A program made the position numbers and the translations under genes. This document shows, one piece after another, positions 1-13,400 of a stretch of 64,000 nucleotides of DNA. Position 1 is the first letter of the stretch, and each line of letters begins with the position of its first letter. Under the pieces are notes generated by a model. It searched no databases. It was given only the letters and a program-made list of their open reading frames with translations, and was not told where the DNA came from. Source of the DNA: Notospermus geniculatus (taxonomy: Eukaryota > Nemertea > Pilidiophora > Heteronemertea > Lineidae); the NCBI GenBank assembly GCA_002633025.1, contig NMRB01000509.1, positions 53,200 through 117,199 on the forward strand. The letters run 5' to 3'.

Positions 1-1020
1 TCCGTCCAAGCAAGGAGACAATATCCATTCAATCTAGAGATTCTGGTGTAAACTGATGAGGTGGATTGGATTTTCTTGGTGTTTTTGGTGTCCGGTTGCA
101 TGGTGGCTGATTGGTTGTGGTAATATCGGTGTTGGTTACACCATCTCCTTGAATATGGTGCCTTACACCATCTCCTTGAATATGGTGCCTTGCACCATCT
201 CTTTCTCTCCTTGTCATGGCTTGTTGAACAACGGTGACTTTTCACTTGCTCTGGTAGGTTGCACTGGTCCAGTTTACTTCTGGTAGCTCGACTTGAAAGT
301 GCCAGCCTGAAGAAGACCCCTGGACCAAAATTTGCTAAGATTCTGGAAATTGACTTCCTGTTTATCATCATTTTGTGTGTCAATTTTTGTGCTTTCTCTT
401 TCTTTGGTCCTGTGTATGGAGTTAAAGTTTGGGTTTATAGCTGTTATCAATGACAGTAGAGGTGTCATCCGACTTTACACTTTAACCCCAGTCTGTCCTG
501 AAACCTTTCAGTAGAACTCAGATGAGGTCATATGTGGAAACTTTAGAGAGAGTCTACACTGGACATGCTGACTCCATCCTCCCACAGCCATGACAGCAGG
601 GCTTTGATATCGCTCCTCTGAGTAGAAAACCATCACGTGGAGGAGCGTCTTCAGGTGTAGACGTCAAAGCGAAATGTTTGCTCTGCCGTCACTCGGCAAT
701 GATCGTCTTTACAGCTTTTTGCTCTGCATCTCCATTTTGGTCTGTGGCTGATCGCCATTCCGTCCATTACAATTCTTTTCCTGACCTCATTGCTTGGAAA
801 GCTTATATATTTTAATCAGTTGGTTTGGTTTTTTTCGGTGATTTTTTTGGACCCAGCTTTTCTTTCGGTCATTTTCTTTTTAATGGCTGTTTTCATGTTT
901 GGCTTTCATCAGGTCTGTGCTTGGCTAGAAAAGAGTTGGTATTTCGAAGCTTGGTCAGCTGCTGGGGAGACTTTGTCCTCGTGTTTTGCTTGGTGTAGAT
1001 TGTCGGCTTTCAGTGTGCAG
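1..1020. other. Intron or upstream sequence; no exon recognised
   Basis: I looked for the catalytic-Asp exon of the convertase, which must end in phase 1, and found none. Positions 134-206 hold a short tandem repeat (accatctccttgaatatggtg, about 2.5 copies). Positions 285-375 are a degraded member of the gaaagtgcc/gaagaccc foldback family also seen at 4790-4965. Confidence 0.5.
134..206. repeat. 28-bp tandem repeat
   Basis: The unit caccatctccttgaatatgg recurs about 2.5 times with near identity; the third unit is truncated. Confidence 0.75.
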
Positions 1021-1127
1021 TGGGCCCAGTTCCTGAAACAGCGTTAAAGTTAACATGGCGTTAACTAGGGTTTAACGCCACGCTAAGGGCTATCGCTGAG
1101 TTAGTGTTGTTTCAGGAACTGGGCCCA
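1021..1127. mobile_element. Short foldback MITE
   Basis: Begins tgggcccagttcctgaaaca and ends with its reverse complement. The interior carries gttaac and ggcgtta words. A related fragment lies near 17878 (agttcctgaaacagtgtt). Confidence 0.75.
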
Positions 1128-1227
1128 TGGTTAACATGGACTGAATACTGCAAGATCTGCAAGATGGTTAACATGGACAGAATACTGCAAGATCTCTCTC
1201 TGCAAGAGCCATGTTTTCACTTTCCAG

Positions 1228-1414
1228 TGAATAACAACCATGGGACGAGATGTGCTGGAGAAATCGCGGCGGTGCCGAACTCCGTATGTGCTGTTGGTGT
1301 GGCGTACGGCGCCAAGGTGTCGGGTATCCGGGCCCTCGACGGGCCGATCACTGACCGACTGGAGTCCTCAGCGTTTACTACTAAGTTAAAGGTTAACGAT
1401 GTTTTCTCTATGAG
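1228..1414 (+). CDS. PCSK7: PCSK7 exon A1: catalytic His, alternative copy 1
   Basis: 187 nt between a ctttccag acceptor and a gtgagt donor, entered in phase 1 and left in phase 2. It encodes [11 protein letters not shown] with the catalytic His, the conserved Cys in [21 protein letters not shown], and ends NDVFSM. It has the same length and phases as the copy at 2653-2839. It keeps the canonical HGTRC motif but has Met where vertebrate PC7 and the other copy have Cys (SCSW). Confidence 0.9.
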
Positions 1415-4400
1415 GTGAGTCGGGAAAATTAACAACAACAGGTGGATGTCTTGAGAAAGTTCCTATGAATCTTCCTCTAGTGTCACCAGGTGTCACTCTA
1501 GTATACCTTGTGGCAGTGGGAGACTTTACTGCCGTTAGAGGCCGCCACCAGTTAGCGGTCCTAGAACGTCACGAAATTTTGACGCCACAGAGAAGTGCAT
1601 GCCACGACGTCATCCATGATGACGTGAGGCCATGACTTACGTCTGTGACATCAAATTTCATGACGTTCTATGCCCATCAGTAGGCGCCCTCTATTGGCAG
1701 TAGTCTCCCATTCTCAGTGGTAGAGTTAACCTTTAAGGACAAAGAGGGCAGGTGGAACTCTTTAAAATCATCCTCAACAGTTTGACGATGCTGTTCTGTT
1801 TTGTTCAATAGAATCGGATGTTTTTTTCTTGTCGCGTTGTTGTTGTTCCTTTTGCTCACTGAAATATCAGAATATAAGCATATTCATCACAGAGCATTAT
1901 CTGGTTTTTCGAAACTTTTTCATGGTCGTAGAAATCCGTAGTTTGGCGATGTATTCATCACAAAGGTCTGACCGATGTTCGACTTCCTCGAACAAGTTCA
2001 GCATTCACCAAATTGCACATGCGTGACCTCCTCCATACGCACACTACACACTGCATGTTATGAAGCACTTTCAGCACTTTTGACAAATGTGACCCGCTCT
2101 ACTCAACTATTAGTGAGCTTCTGCAAGCGCCCGGTTAGGCTCTACGACGACGCTTATCTATTGTGTGAGTGCACCCAAACAATAGATAAACGTCGTCGTA
2201 GGGCCTAACCGGGCGCTTGTGAAATCTCCCTATTATTACTGCTGTCTACTACTATCGTCAACCTGTAGAGACGTACATTTCAGCTATTGTGTTGTAAGGC
2301 CGTTAACCCTTTCCTCGTTTGTGACTTGCGCCTACTTTTGCTGGGGCGGGTCACAAACACTGAAATGTCATACCTCATACAGCAGGGGGAGGGGGTTCAG
2401 ATGAATCCCCCCCAATACGTGATAAACAATGGAAAATGTGACGTTTTTAAAACTCGCTGTGTACCTGCTTTGAAGTCACCAGTTCCATGATGTTGGCAGC
2501 ATTGGAATGTTGCTAATATGAACCAAATTATGTTACTTTTTGAGCGTGAAATGTAGCTATACATGTACGGTGCATAACAAAATGTCTGAATTTGTGCCGG
2601 GTGATTGGCAAACCAAAATGTCCGTGATGAATACCTGTATTCCGTATTTCAGTGGGCAATAACCACGGAACATGTTGTGCCGGTGAAGTCGCCGGTGTTC
2701 CTAACAACTACTGTGGTGTTGGCGTCGCACCGGGTGGGAAAGTGTCCGGTATCCGGTTGCTAGATGGACCAATCACAGTCGGACTTGAAGCTGAAGCGTT
2801 TTTAACCCATCTTGATGTCAATGATATATTTAGTTGCAGGTTAGTGATGGGTGGTCTGGACCTATCGGGAGTACCTCTACCTCTGATTGGCTGCTGTCTC
2901 TGTTTTCATGCAAATACTTTTCTTATTGCGATATTATAGACCTTGTGCAGATGATTATGGTTCCCGATCAATCAGATCGGGAACCATATTGTTTTTGGTC
3001 ATGGTGTCTGTGTGTGTGTGTGTGTGTNAAGATAGAGACATGATATCCCCCATACTTAGGTTATTGAGGATGCCCATTTCGATTATGTAATGCCAATGAT
3101 GATGATCAGAGGTCAAGGTCAAGGTCAAACTTGATAATTCGAAATTTCTCGGCCTTTCGTAAAGGTAGAGGCATGATATCACCCACACCTAGGTTATTGA
3201 GGATGCCCATTTCGATTATGCAATGACCTTGATGATCAGAGGTCAAGGTCATACTTTGAAAATTTGATATATCTCTGCCTATGGCAGAGGTGGAAGCATG
3301 ATATCACCCACTATATTAGGTTACTGAGGATGCCCATTTTGATTATGCAATGGCCTTGATGATCAGAGGTCAAGGTCAAGGTGAAACCTGATGATTTGAT
3401 TTGAGCACATCAAAATGGCTACCAGCAGGCTGCCTGTAAGGTCCTCTTAACAAGCGGGAACCATCAGACATTTACAATGTCATCTTGTTTAGCCCAGAAA
3501 TGTTTGCCATCTTAACGGCCAAATTGACATACTTCGCTGTCAGTGATGGCGCAAGTAGAGTATGTATGGTGCACTTTGTCGTTGACGTCAGCATGGTGAA
3601 TTACTGGTCAAACGTGATGACACAATTAGACACTGCACAAGCTTTATAATAAGATGTCTGAAAAATGGCCCTTCTGCCTGTTTATGGCATTCTCCCACAG
3701 CAGGGGTTTTCACCAAGCTCCTCCTCATGCACTCTGTGCAACCATATGAAGACGAGCGAGACCAAACCCTGCTATGGGAGGATGGTTTGTGGAGTAGAAA
3801 AATGGCCCTTCTGCCTGTTTCAGCCATTGTCCATTATATGCTTCTTTTCAAAGACAAATAGAGGTTTTTCACTGATGTCACAACGGTTTGACTGCAAAGA
3901 ATCGGCCATGTTGGCCATCAAATGACCAACGACGACGTCAAAACTATCACGTCATCACATTTTGACGTCATATGTGTGGACGCTGTGTTTATGCTATGAT
4001 GTCGCTTGATATTTTGACAACCATGGTGGCATTGTGTTGCCATGGAAATGTGGCGTCATGTGAAGAACCTCTGTAGTGGCACCCCCCAAAATAGAGGCAA
4101 ACTACACCCATCCAATGTTCTACCCTGTTGTTTTCAGTTGGGGCCCTGATGATGACGGCAAGACGGTTGACGGGCCCCATCCTTTGGCACGAGCATCTCT
4201 AATCAAGGGTATAGAGACTGGTCGTCATGGACGCGGGGCGATCTATGTGGTCGCTAGCGGCAACGGTGGTCGCTATACCGACAACTGTAACTTTGATGGA
4301 TACGCTAACTCCCAGTATACTGTGACTATTGGTAAGTGTCGTCTCAAGATAATGTGACGAAAATTACCGTACTATCGTGTATTTTGAAAGAATTTTGGTG

Positions 4401-7400
4401 AACTTGAAGTTTTTGTCGTCAACTGTAGAGCGTAAACCATAGCTTTGTCGTTCAACATAACATAAGCAAAGTGTAAGCCCGCTGTAAAGGCCTGTCTACA
4501 CGATCATACATTTGTTCAAAACATCATCATACATTTGTATGATGATGTTCATGGACAGATATTTGATTGTGTCGGCTGTTTTCCCAACAAACTTGAACAG
4601 CAACCAACATGTATGAATCAAAATTTTAGCTGCATTGTCACAAGACAGAAATCGACAAACAAGCTTGGACATCATCATACAAATGTATGATGATGTTTTG
4701 AACAAATGTTTGATCGTGTAGACGAGCCTTAATACTATATCAAGTTCAGAAGTCCAAAATGAAGCACAAAAAATGACACAAAATGTCACAGTGTAAATAA
4801 GGTCGTGTCCGATATTCACAAATTTTCGACTCCCACTGGGGTCTTCCTCAGGCACTTTTGAGTCAAAATCCAGAGTTAGACTCGAAAGTGCCTGAGGAAG
4901 ACCCTGGTGGGGGTTGAAAATTTGTGAAAATCGGACACAACCTGATTTATACTGTGACACAAGTCAGAAGAGTATACTAGTATTAACTAGGTCTGATATG
5001 AAGGACTTGAACAATGACATGTCACTATCCCAGGAAGTATATCTGAAGACCTCGTGCAGCCGGCGTACGGAGAGAAATGCTCCGCCAATCACGCTGTCAC
5101 GTACAGCAGTAGCGGGTATTACTTCTCATTTACTCGTAGCATCGTAAGTGATCTGTTGATAGTTTAAGGTTGCCTTGGACAGCGTGACGCCCGCCAGCGC
5201 CAGGGATATTTGGTGCTGACTGTGGAATCATTTATTTGGGGAACCCACAAAACTGTTTTGTGTGGCGGCTCGGGCGAGCATTAGACCCGGTTTTTGCCCA
5301 GTGTCAAGGCATCATGACGTGACGTCATTACTTACGGGTTTTACGCTCGCAGCGCTGTCTTGCAGGTTGCGGGTTCCCCATTGATTCTGCAGTGTTGAGG
5401 GAGCTAGGGCAAGGGGCAGGACAACCCTAAGTAAGGGGCATGTCGGGGCCAAACTGCAAAAGCTGGGGGTCGGGCAGAAGCAAAGGGCTGAACAGGGAGA
5501 AGATTTCAAAGATAGGAAACACGCTGCTACAGGGTCAAAAGTTGCCGATTCTTATGGTGCTGTCCACGTGAGAGTTTTCTCGTGTGAGTTGGCTCTCAAT
5601 GGGCAATTCACCATTGCTGATCTCCTTATTCCTTGACCAATGGCACAATCAATAGACAAATCCCAAATTCCCAGATCTGCGCACTTCCGCCGAAATGGCA
5701 AACAGAACCTCGACCTGAAACCAGCTGACGTGACGCAATCCATGATTCAGCAATGGTCGAGTCTGATGCAACGTCATCGAACTCACTGTCGTCACATGGT
5801 CGTGGGGTTTTCTGCGTCACGTCATTCAGTGTCAGATGGTTTCAGACCGAGGTTCTGTTTGCCATTTCGGCGGAAGTGCACAGATCTTTCTTGTTTTCGT
5901 CAATTTGGGATTTGTCTATTGCCCATATTTTCTATGGTTGAGTTACCCATAGAGAGCCAACTCGCATGTGAAGGGGTGCTTTCCATGGAGCTAGGTTGTG
6001 GGGCTGGGCTGCGCTGATACCTGCTGTAGGATGCGATTTATGGTGGGTTGATGGGGAACTAATGCCAAAAGCGAAATATACTCATTTAGGTTGACAGGGT
6101 TTCCGCCAGGATTTTTTTCCAGGGTACGACCTGTAAGGAGGGGGAATTTNAAATGCAAAATTAGTCTTCCTTCCTTCTGAAAGTTGCAAATTTAAGAAAA
6201 ACATTACTGAAGTGATTTTTCAGGGTACTATATCGTACCCTCAAATTTCTTTAGGGTACTATATTTGTTCCCAAAGTACCCTCTGGCGGGGACCCTGGTT
6301 GTGGGCATTGGGTGTGGTTAAATTTTAATGATGCGATTTTAAGATGAGTTGGTGGGAAATAACGTCAAAGCGAGATATACTCATTGCGTATTTTCATTGT
6401 TTATGTGTCCTTCATAGGTGCGATTTCGGAAACTCTGGCCACCCCGTACTACGCCGAGGCGTGTGCGGCGATGCATGCCATGACTCCCAGTAGTGGCACA
6501 TGGGGCGCTCGCTCTATTGTAAGTCATGCCACATGTACACATGATGTGAGTGATCGCGGTTTGTTCTGGGTGCCAGGGGAATGTTTCTCAGTGATATGAA
6601 AAACATGCCTTGGTCGTTAGACAATCAGCGATCATTCAAATTGACATCATGTGTTCCTGTTTAGGGCATCAATCATGACAAAATAGATGTTCAAACATGT
6701 TCACATCTATTTTTCATTGAATGTTACAAATGGATAGTGAATGCTGTTAAGGGTCGTTGGTGTGAACTGTGGAGGGGATTTCGACACGACTTTTTTTTGC
6801 AAAGGCCTTTTTACATCAAGTATGGACTGCATGCGTTTGGTGACAAGTCCAGCATTTCCTGACAACTCTCTCACATAGATTCTTGTGTGTTCATGTGCAG
6901 TACTTTTGGTGTACAATGGCCGATGAATGCAAGGTGGTAGGCCTACATTGTATTTTAGGATTAGGAGGTGTAGATTTGGTCATCATTGTGTGCAACCCTT
7001 AGTATTTGTTGTTGGTCTGACAAAGTGTTATCACTCTGCATGTCGAATTAAGACACGGTGTGGAGGATGTGGGTACATTGAAAGTGCTGAGTGCAAGCAT
7101 GAGACCCAGTTTATGGTAGATCTACGTTTTTGACCAGAGCTGATCAGTGATGGTGACACTGATCTACATTTGGAGTCCCACAGGTAGCCATCTTTACTCC
7201 CATTCTATTCAAACTGTTGTGTTGACACGTTCTGGATATTTTCCTGCCCTCCAGGTGCTTTGGGGGAGGACATGTTAGCCCCTCCGTACGGCGAAGATTG
7301 CTCAGCAATGCATGCGGTAACATTTAGTACTGGGTCATATGGGATGACACGAAGCATCGTAAGTGGGTGATGAATTCTGTCAATAGAGGGCGGTAATGGC

Positions 7401-10400
7401 ATGTTTGGGGTGAACTCTGGTGGAGGAAGCTATGGTGATATTGTGATGACCCTGTCAAGGATACTCAAAAAACGCTCTACTGAAACTGTGTCATGTTTTC
7501 AAAAGGACAACTCGTCATCTCTCAGGGTTTGTGACTCTCATCCAAGTGGAACTGGGTTGGAAACTGTGTGAAATTTTTCCATCTATCGAAGAGCGGTCAT
7601 CTGTCTCCACTACAGATTGTGTTCGTTTGGTAGGAGGAAACTGGTGTGACAGGAATTGAAGTCCCTTTAGAATCTAAGTCCAGTCTTATTATTCACAAGA
7701 GATTTTATTGGCACGTAGAGCTAAAGAAACCATGGCCATTCAACTACATGTATAACCTTGCATAGCGGGCTATTGTCACTCGGACATGCATTCCCAGGAC
7801 TACTATTCCTTTCACACCAGAAATAAATTGCCTTGTTTATGTTTATTTTGTTGCCCTGTCTTTCATTCGACTTGTTTTTCAGGAACATCCCTCAAAAATA
7901 CATCTTCCTTTCCTTTGCAACAGTCAGGAATTATGTTTGTCTGTGTGGTGTGGCCAGGTTGGGGCTGGTTACCCATGTTTGATCCACAGCACAGGTTAAC
8001 ACAGTTTTTGTTTTCCCGTATTTGCCGCTGCCTCCACTCCTGCGGCGCTACTGTCCGTTTTGTTTTGAAGCGAGCACTGCAGGAGTGTAGCAGTGAAGAC
8101 AGGAACCAGTCTACTTTGCCCAATTTTGTGTCTCATTTGTGAGCCGTTCTGGCAAAACCAGATGCTTAATGTTGCTCTTACCTTGGCAGGTAGAGACCAA
8201 ATGTTTGTCAGTTTCAATATTGTCTGCCTATTATGAAATCTGACAGAATCTATTTCTTCCATTCTCTCCTGGTGTCATCTTAGTTCGTTTAGGCTCAATT
8301 CTGAGCGACAAGCGTCTGGTTTTGCCAGAGTGGCTCACATTTGACAATCGACAGTTCCTTTCTCGTTTTGACTGGGCACAACAGACACCAGACGAACCTA
8401 GCATTGTTGACAAACCTGGGCTCGCCACTTTAACGAACAGGAAGATATTTCTGAATGCTTTGTAGTTAATTTATTGCCCCGTTCCAGGAGCGGTCGATGA
8501 GGAGTATAACATTCCATTCTACGCTGAAGAGTGCGCGGCCAGTATGGCCGTCACTTATAGCAGCGGCAGTGGGGGTCAGCGAAGTATTGTAAGTCTGTAC
8601 ACAGCCTCGTCGCACGACTTAGCCGCTTAGTGAACCTCGTACACGACAGTACCTGTTTTATATTAACCACTTATAGTTTTGAAATTGTATCCTTCATCTG
8701 ATTGGTTCCTGCCTGCCGTCCAAAAAGCATACAATGAGAATTGTACTGATTGGTTGAAAAATTAATGACTGCTCTTTTGTTGAATGAGCGCAAATGGAGT
8801 CAAACTGCTTTTTGGCCAATTATGTGATTATGGATGACAGGTGCTACTGATCCCGGTACAGTGGAACCGCCCTTAACGGACACCTCTGCCAGGAGGACAC
8901 CTCTCTATTAAGGACACCAAAGTTCAGTCCCAAATTGATCGTTTCTGTTCATTTTAACCTCTGTAAGCAGGACACCTCTCAATTCAGGACAGCAGATGTC
9001 AGTCCTGAAGGTATCCTTAATAGAGACGTTACCACTGTATTCAGTCATACCACTGAAATCGGGAGCCAATCAGATCCTTCATATGCTAATTAGCAGTTCC
9101 TGTTTTATATCTAACCGCTAATATTTGACACGTTTTGTATTTCTTGTGCTTTTCCCGGCCAAAAGAGCTGCATGTTCCCACGTTTTCGATTATCACACTC
9201 AAAACACAAGTCTACACAGTATCCTCAGTGATGCTCCATTAGGTGTGTGCCCGTGCTGGCATTCAGATTGGGGAGGAACATTTCTACCCAACCCTCTCGC
9301 TGCCCTGTATTATCCCGACATGAAACGTTCTCCACCTCACCAAGAAATCAACACAGTGTGTTCCCCCAATACATGCCATAGTGCATTGGAGGGAGTTGGT
9401 GTTGTGCACTCGAGCGGTAAGACCGGAGCATCGGAGCGATGCGACCTTCCCGGGCGAGATTCCAAAACCAACTGAGGATTATTAGTGCAATCACGTTCAC
9501 ACCTAAATACGTCATCACTTCGGATATTTGTGAGATTGCCAACATCCTCCCAGGGCAGGGGTTTTGCTTGCTCCTCTTCATCTACTCACACAAACCCTGC
9601 TGTGGGAGGATGATTCGCCAGCTTCTAACATAAGTAATATTTGTGCTCTTGTCTGTGGCACTTGTGCGAGTCTGTTGCAATCATCGTGGCCAATCATAAC
9701 CATGCATACAAGTCACGTGATGCTGCTTGGATTTAACTGTTTGGCCTCGACGAACTTCTTTGCCATTCCGTGTCATTTTCAGTATTAAAGCAACATAGAG
9801 TGTATCCTTCAACTGGTGGCGCCCTCAGACAGTTCAGGGGTAAGGCTGAAGTTCTGAGGGGTCACCAGCTGTAAATGATCCATTTCAGTTATTCTTGTTC
9901 GTTCTGCGGCATTTCCTGCATATTTAACCTTTCGCTGCCGAGGCTCATTTGTCAAAAATGAAAACAAAAAGCTTGAAAGGCACCTGAAACCCATGCCTTA
10001 GGTATTCATTGGAAAGCTCTCAGAGAGCACGTTTCAATGAATACCTATGTGACAGGGTTTCTATAAGATTTACGAGAACTTTGTGGATTGCCATTGGCAG
10101 TGAAAGGACCTGAAAGTGTGATCCAGATTTGCATGGAGCAGACCATTTTGCATTGTTACCTGTTATAACCTGTCTTCAATCTTTCCTAACTTTCTATATT
10201 GACTTCGTTTTCACATCATTTTGTTTTTTGAATAATGTAAAAGACTTGAGACGTTTCAACTTTTTGAAATGTGCCCTTTAATACAGTACAGTTTTGGTGA
10301 AATCTGAAACAGTTTGATTTATACAACGAGTGCTTTGATAGTTAGCAAACAGTGCACTTAGCATCAGGTTTTTTCAACTTCTGAACTTCCTTTAGTGTCA

Positions 10401-13400
10401 ACAGAACTTACTGATGTTTGACTTCTCACATACTCCGTCCGTTCACTTTTTCATTCCATTTTCCAGGTGACAACTGACTGGACGTTACGTGGAGGCAGTG
10501 GCTGTACGGAGTCTCACTCTGGCACAAGCGCTGCTGCCCCAATCGGTGCCGGCCTGATCGCTCTCATGTTCGGCGTCCGTCCGTGTCTGACATGGCGGGA
10601 CGTCCAACATTTGATTATTGTCACTGCTGTGAAGGTAAAGCTCATTCCATAAAGTCAAATTTTTCATCCAATTTTTAGCTCACCTGTGAGCTATAGTCAT
10701 CATGGTGTGTCCGTCGTCCGTCGTCGTCGTCGTCGTCGGCGTCGTCGTCGTCCGTTAGCAATAGCTGTAAAAATAGGCATACACTTGAACACACAATCTT
10801 TTCTTCTGGGACATTCTCCCACAGGTGAGCACATGGTCCATGGACCATTTCATCTGATTATGCCAGTTCAGGGCCACGGCATTCAAACAATCATCTAAGT
10901 GTAGGCCTATAATCAGTATATTCAGAGATTATGACCTCAAAGAGGATACAACAACACTCTTTCTGACCGGCCAATCACTGACTGCGATTGTCATGTTCAA
11001 CCGAAAGCTTTGGTACGTTGATGCACGTCGTCCGTTTCCATTGGTTGTAATGAACCAGTATTCCTTGCAGGTTGACGCCAAGGGCGCTGATTGGGCCGAG
11101 AATGCCGCCGGCCTCCACCACAGCCATCAACACGGGTTTGGCCTCATGGATGCGTGGCGTCTGGTCAATGCGGCCAAGATCTGGCCACTCGTTCCATTCG
11201 TATCGTCTTTTTCAACACCAAACATAAATGTCAACGCTAAGATTAAAAAATACCCTCAAATGTATTCAACCTCATATACCAGTAAGTATGGATAGAGTAA
11301 CAGTTTACTCAACTATCATCACTGCTGTCCATCACTATTGTCAACCTGCAGAGATGTACATTTCAGCTATTGTGTTGTAAGGCCGTTAACCTTTTCCTCG
11401 ATTGCAACAAGTGCCTACTTTTGCTGGAGCGAGTCACATTTACAGATTATTGTTAGTCTATCAGTAGGGTTTATCCATACTAATGGATAATTCCAAGAAA
11501 ATTAACAAGGTTTCTTGGAAATAATTTCGCAAGAAAAGTGTGACCTGTTGTCGTCGATGGTAGAATGATGTCTGTTGTTGTTACAGTCACCAAGAGGATG
11601 TTAAACGGCCTGAACCTTCTGAGTCTCGAGCACGTCTTCATCACCGTCACAGCGACGCACAAGCGGCGAGGATATTTGGAATTCCGGCTGAAATGTCCCA
11701 GCGGTATGATGTCCATTATTGCGGCCGCTCGGGCTTTAGATACGTAAGTTGATCTTGACTATAGAGGTTCTTCAATGACGTCACAACGGTCATGTGACTG
11801 CAAAGAATCGGCCATGTTGGCCGTCAAATGGCCGGCGACGACGTCAAAACTATCACGTCATGACATTTTGACGTCACAATCTGTGTTGACTGTGTTCATG
11901 CCGTGATGTCGTCTGACATTTTGACGGCCAATATGACAGCATCGTGTCGTCATGGAAATATGACATCACGTGAAGAACCTCTGTGTTGTTGAGTCAGGGC
12001 GTCCACATTCAGTCACTGGTTAGAATCACTTTGAGGTAGGACGGCGGTGATCTCATCCAGTGTGGGTAATCCTGAGGTCTGTTTTGCCCCTGCGTCGGTT
12101 GAATTCTGATTCGTATTCATTTATTGATCTTTTTCAGGAGCACGAAGGGTTTCAATGGTTGGTCGTTCAGCACGGTGCGTTGTTGGGGCGAGACCCCTGT
12201 GGGGACATATACCCTAACAGCTACAGACCGAGGTGCATTAAACGGCCCCGTCCTACCTCAGGGAACCCTCGTAAAGTGGAAGATTACACTGCATGGTTCG
12301 TCGATAACTCCTGCTGGCTACAAGGAAAGAATAAGGTCAGTGATCAACGTTATATCTGGTTATCGAGGTTATATCCGCCCAATGAGTTGAGAAGGCAGCA
12401 ACATTGATTGCCAAAAGATGGCAGCAAAGTTCTAGTGGACCAGTACAAAAGAAAATTCCCCTGATTGGTGCTCAGTCAAGCATAAATGGTTCCGCTAGGC
12501 ATTGAATTGGGCCGTAGTGACACCTATTGGTCAACTGACTGACTGATCCTATTGGGGCTGTCAGAGTGGTGCAGTGGAAACATCAGCACCTGTCACCTCT
12601 GAGGTCAGGTTCGATCCCCAGTCAGACCAATTCTTCTTGTGATGGAGAGGGTAACTCTCTCTGACATCACAGGTTTTCTCCAGGCACTGTAGGATGAGAG
12701 TTCTTGACAATTTGGACCCTTCCCCAAACCCCACAGTTGGTTAGATCAATTGGGGTTGACCTGGGCTGGGTTGCACAAAACTCATGTTAGCGCTAACTTG
12801 GTGTAAGGGCTAACTTGATGTTAAATGACGTAAAAAGACAATGGATCTTTACGTCATCTAATATAAAGTTAGCGCTAACACCAGGTTAGCGCTATCGTGA
12901 GTTTTGTGCAACTGGCCCCTGACTTAATATTCTATCACTTTCTTTCCAGGAAAGTTCATGAGTCGTTCAGCGGGTATCCCCTCCAGACCAACACGGTCAT
13001 TCCGTGCCCACCACCGCCGCCCATCTTCAACAACGAAATCCCCATGACGGAGAAGACACTCAAGGTATGCCTCGCTCACCCTTCGATTCATGTACATTTC
13101 AAAAAGCAACGCTTTCATATTTTGTCCTGGAAGCGATTGTGAGGACATCTGGTGTTGGCTGTAGGCCTATGAACTAAAATGACCTGAAAGAACATTTTAT
13201 ACTTTTATGAGTTAGAAAGAGTTGATAAAAATTGGCAGTGAATTCCATTCTTGAGAGGGTTCAGTTTATTTGAGAATCGTGTGTTGTTATCACCAGTACA
13301 GTGCAAGAGCTGACCTTGAACTTTTGACCTGTCCTCACCTTGCAGGGTTTCCGCCAGGATTTTCAAGGAGGGGGGGAAAAAATTTCAAAAAAGAAATTTT

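Noticed and set aside
4496-4960. 154-codon minus-strand frame
   Set aside because: Composed of two adjacent foldback elements; translation of an inverted repeat.
5640-6017. 125-codon plus-strand frame
   Set aside because: Falls entirely inside MITE D; inverted-repeat translation.
12551-12620. Functional tRNA gene (also 50.9 kb, 60.8 kb, 62.5 kb)
   Set aside because: A- and B-box words are present but no complete cloverleaf could be folded, and downstream tails are shared between copies, as in SINEs.
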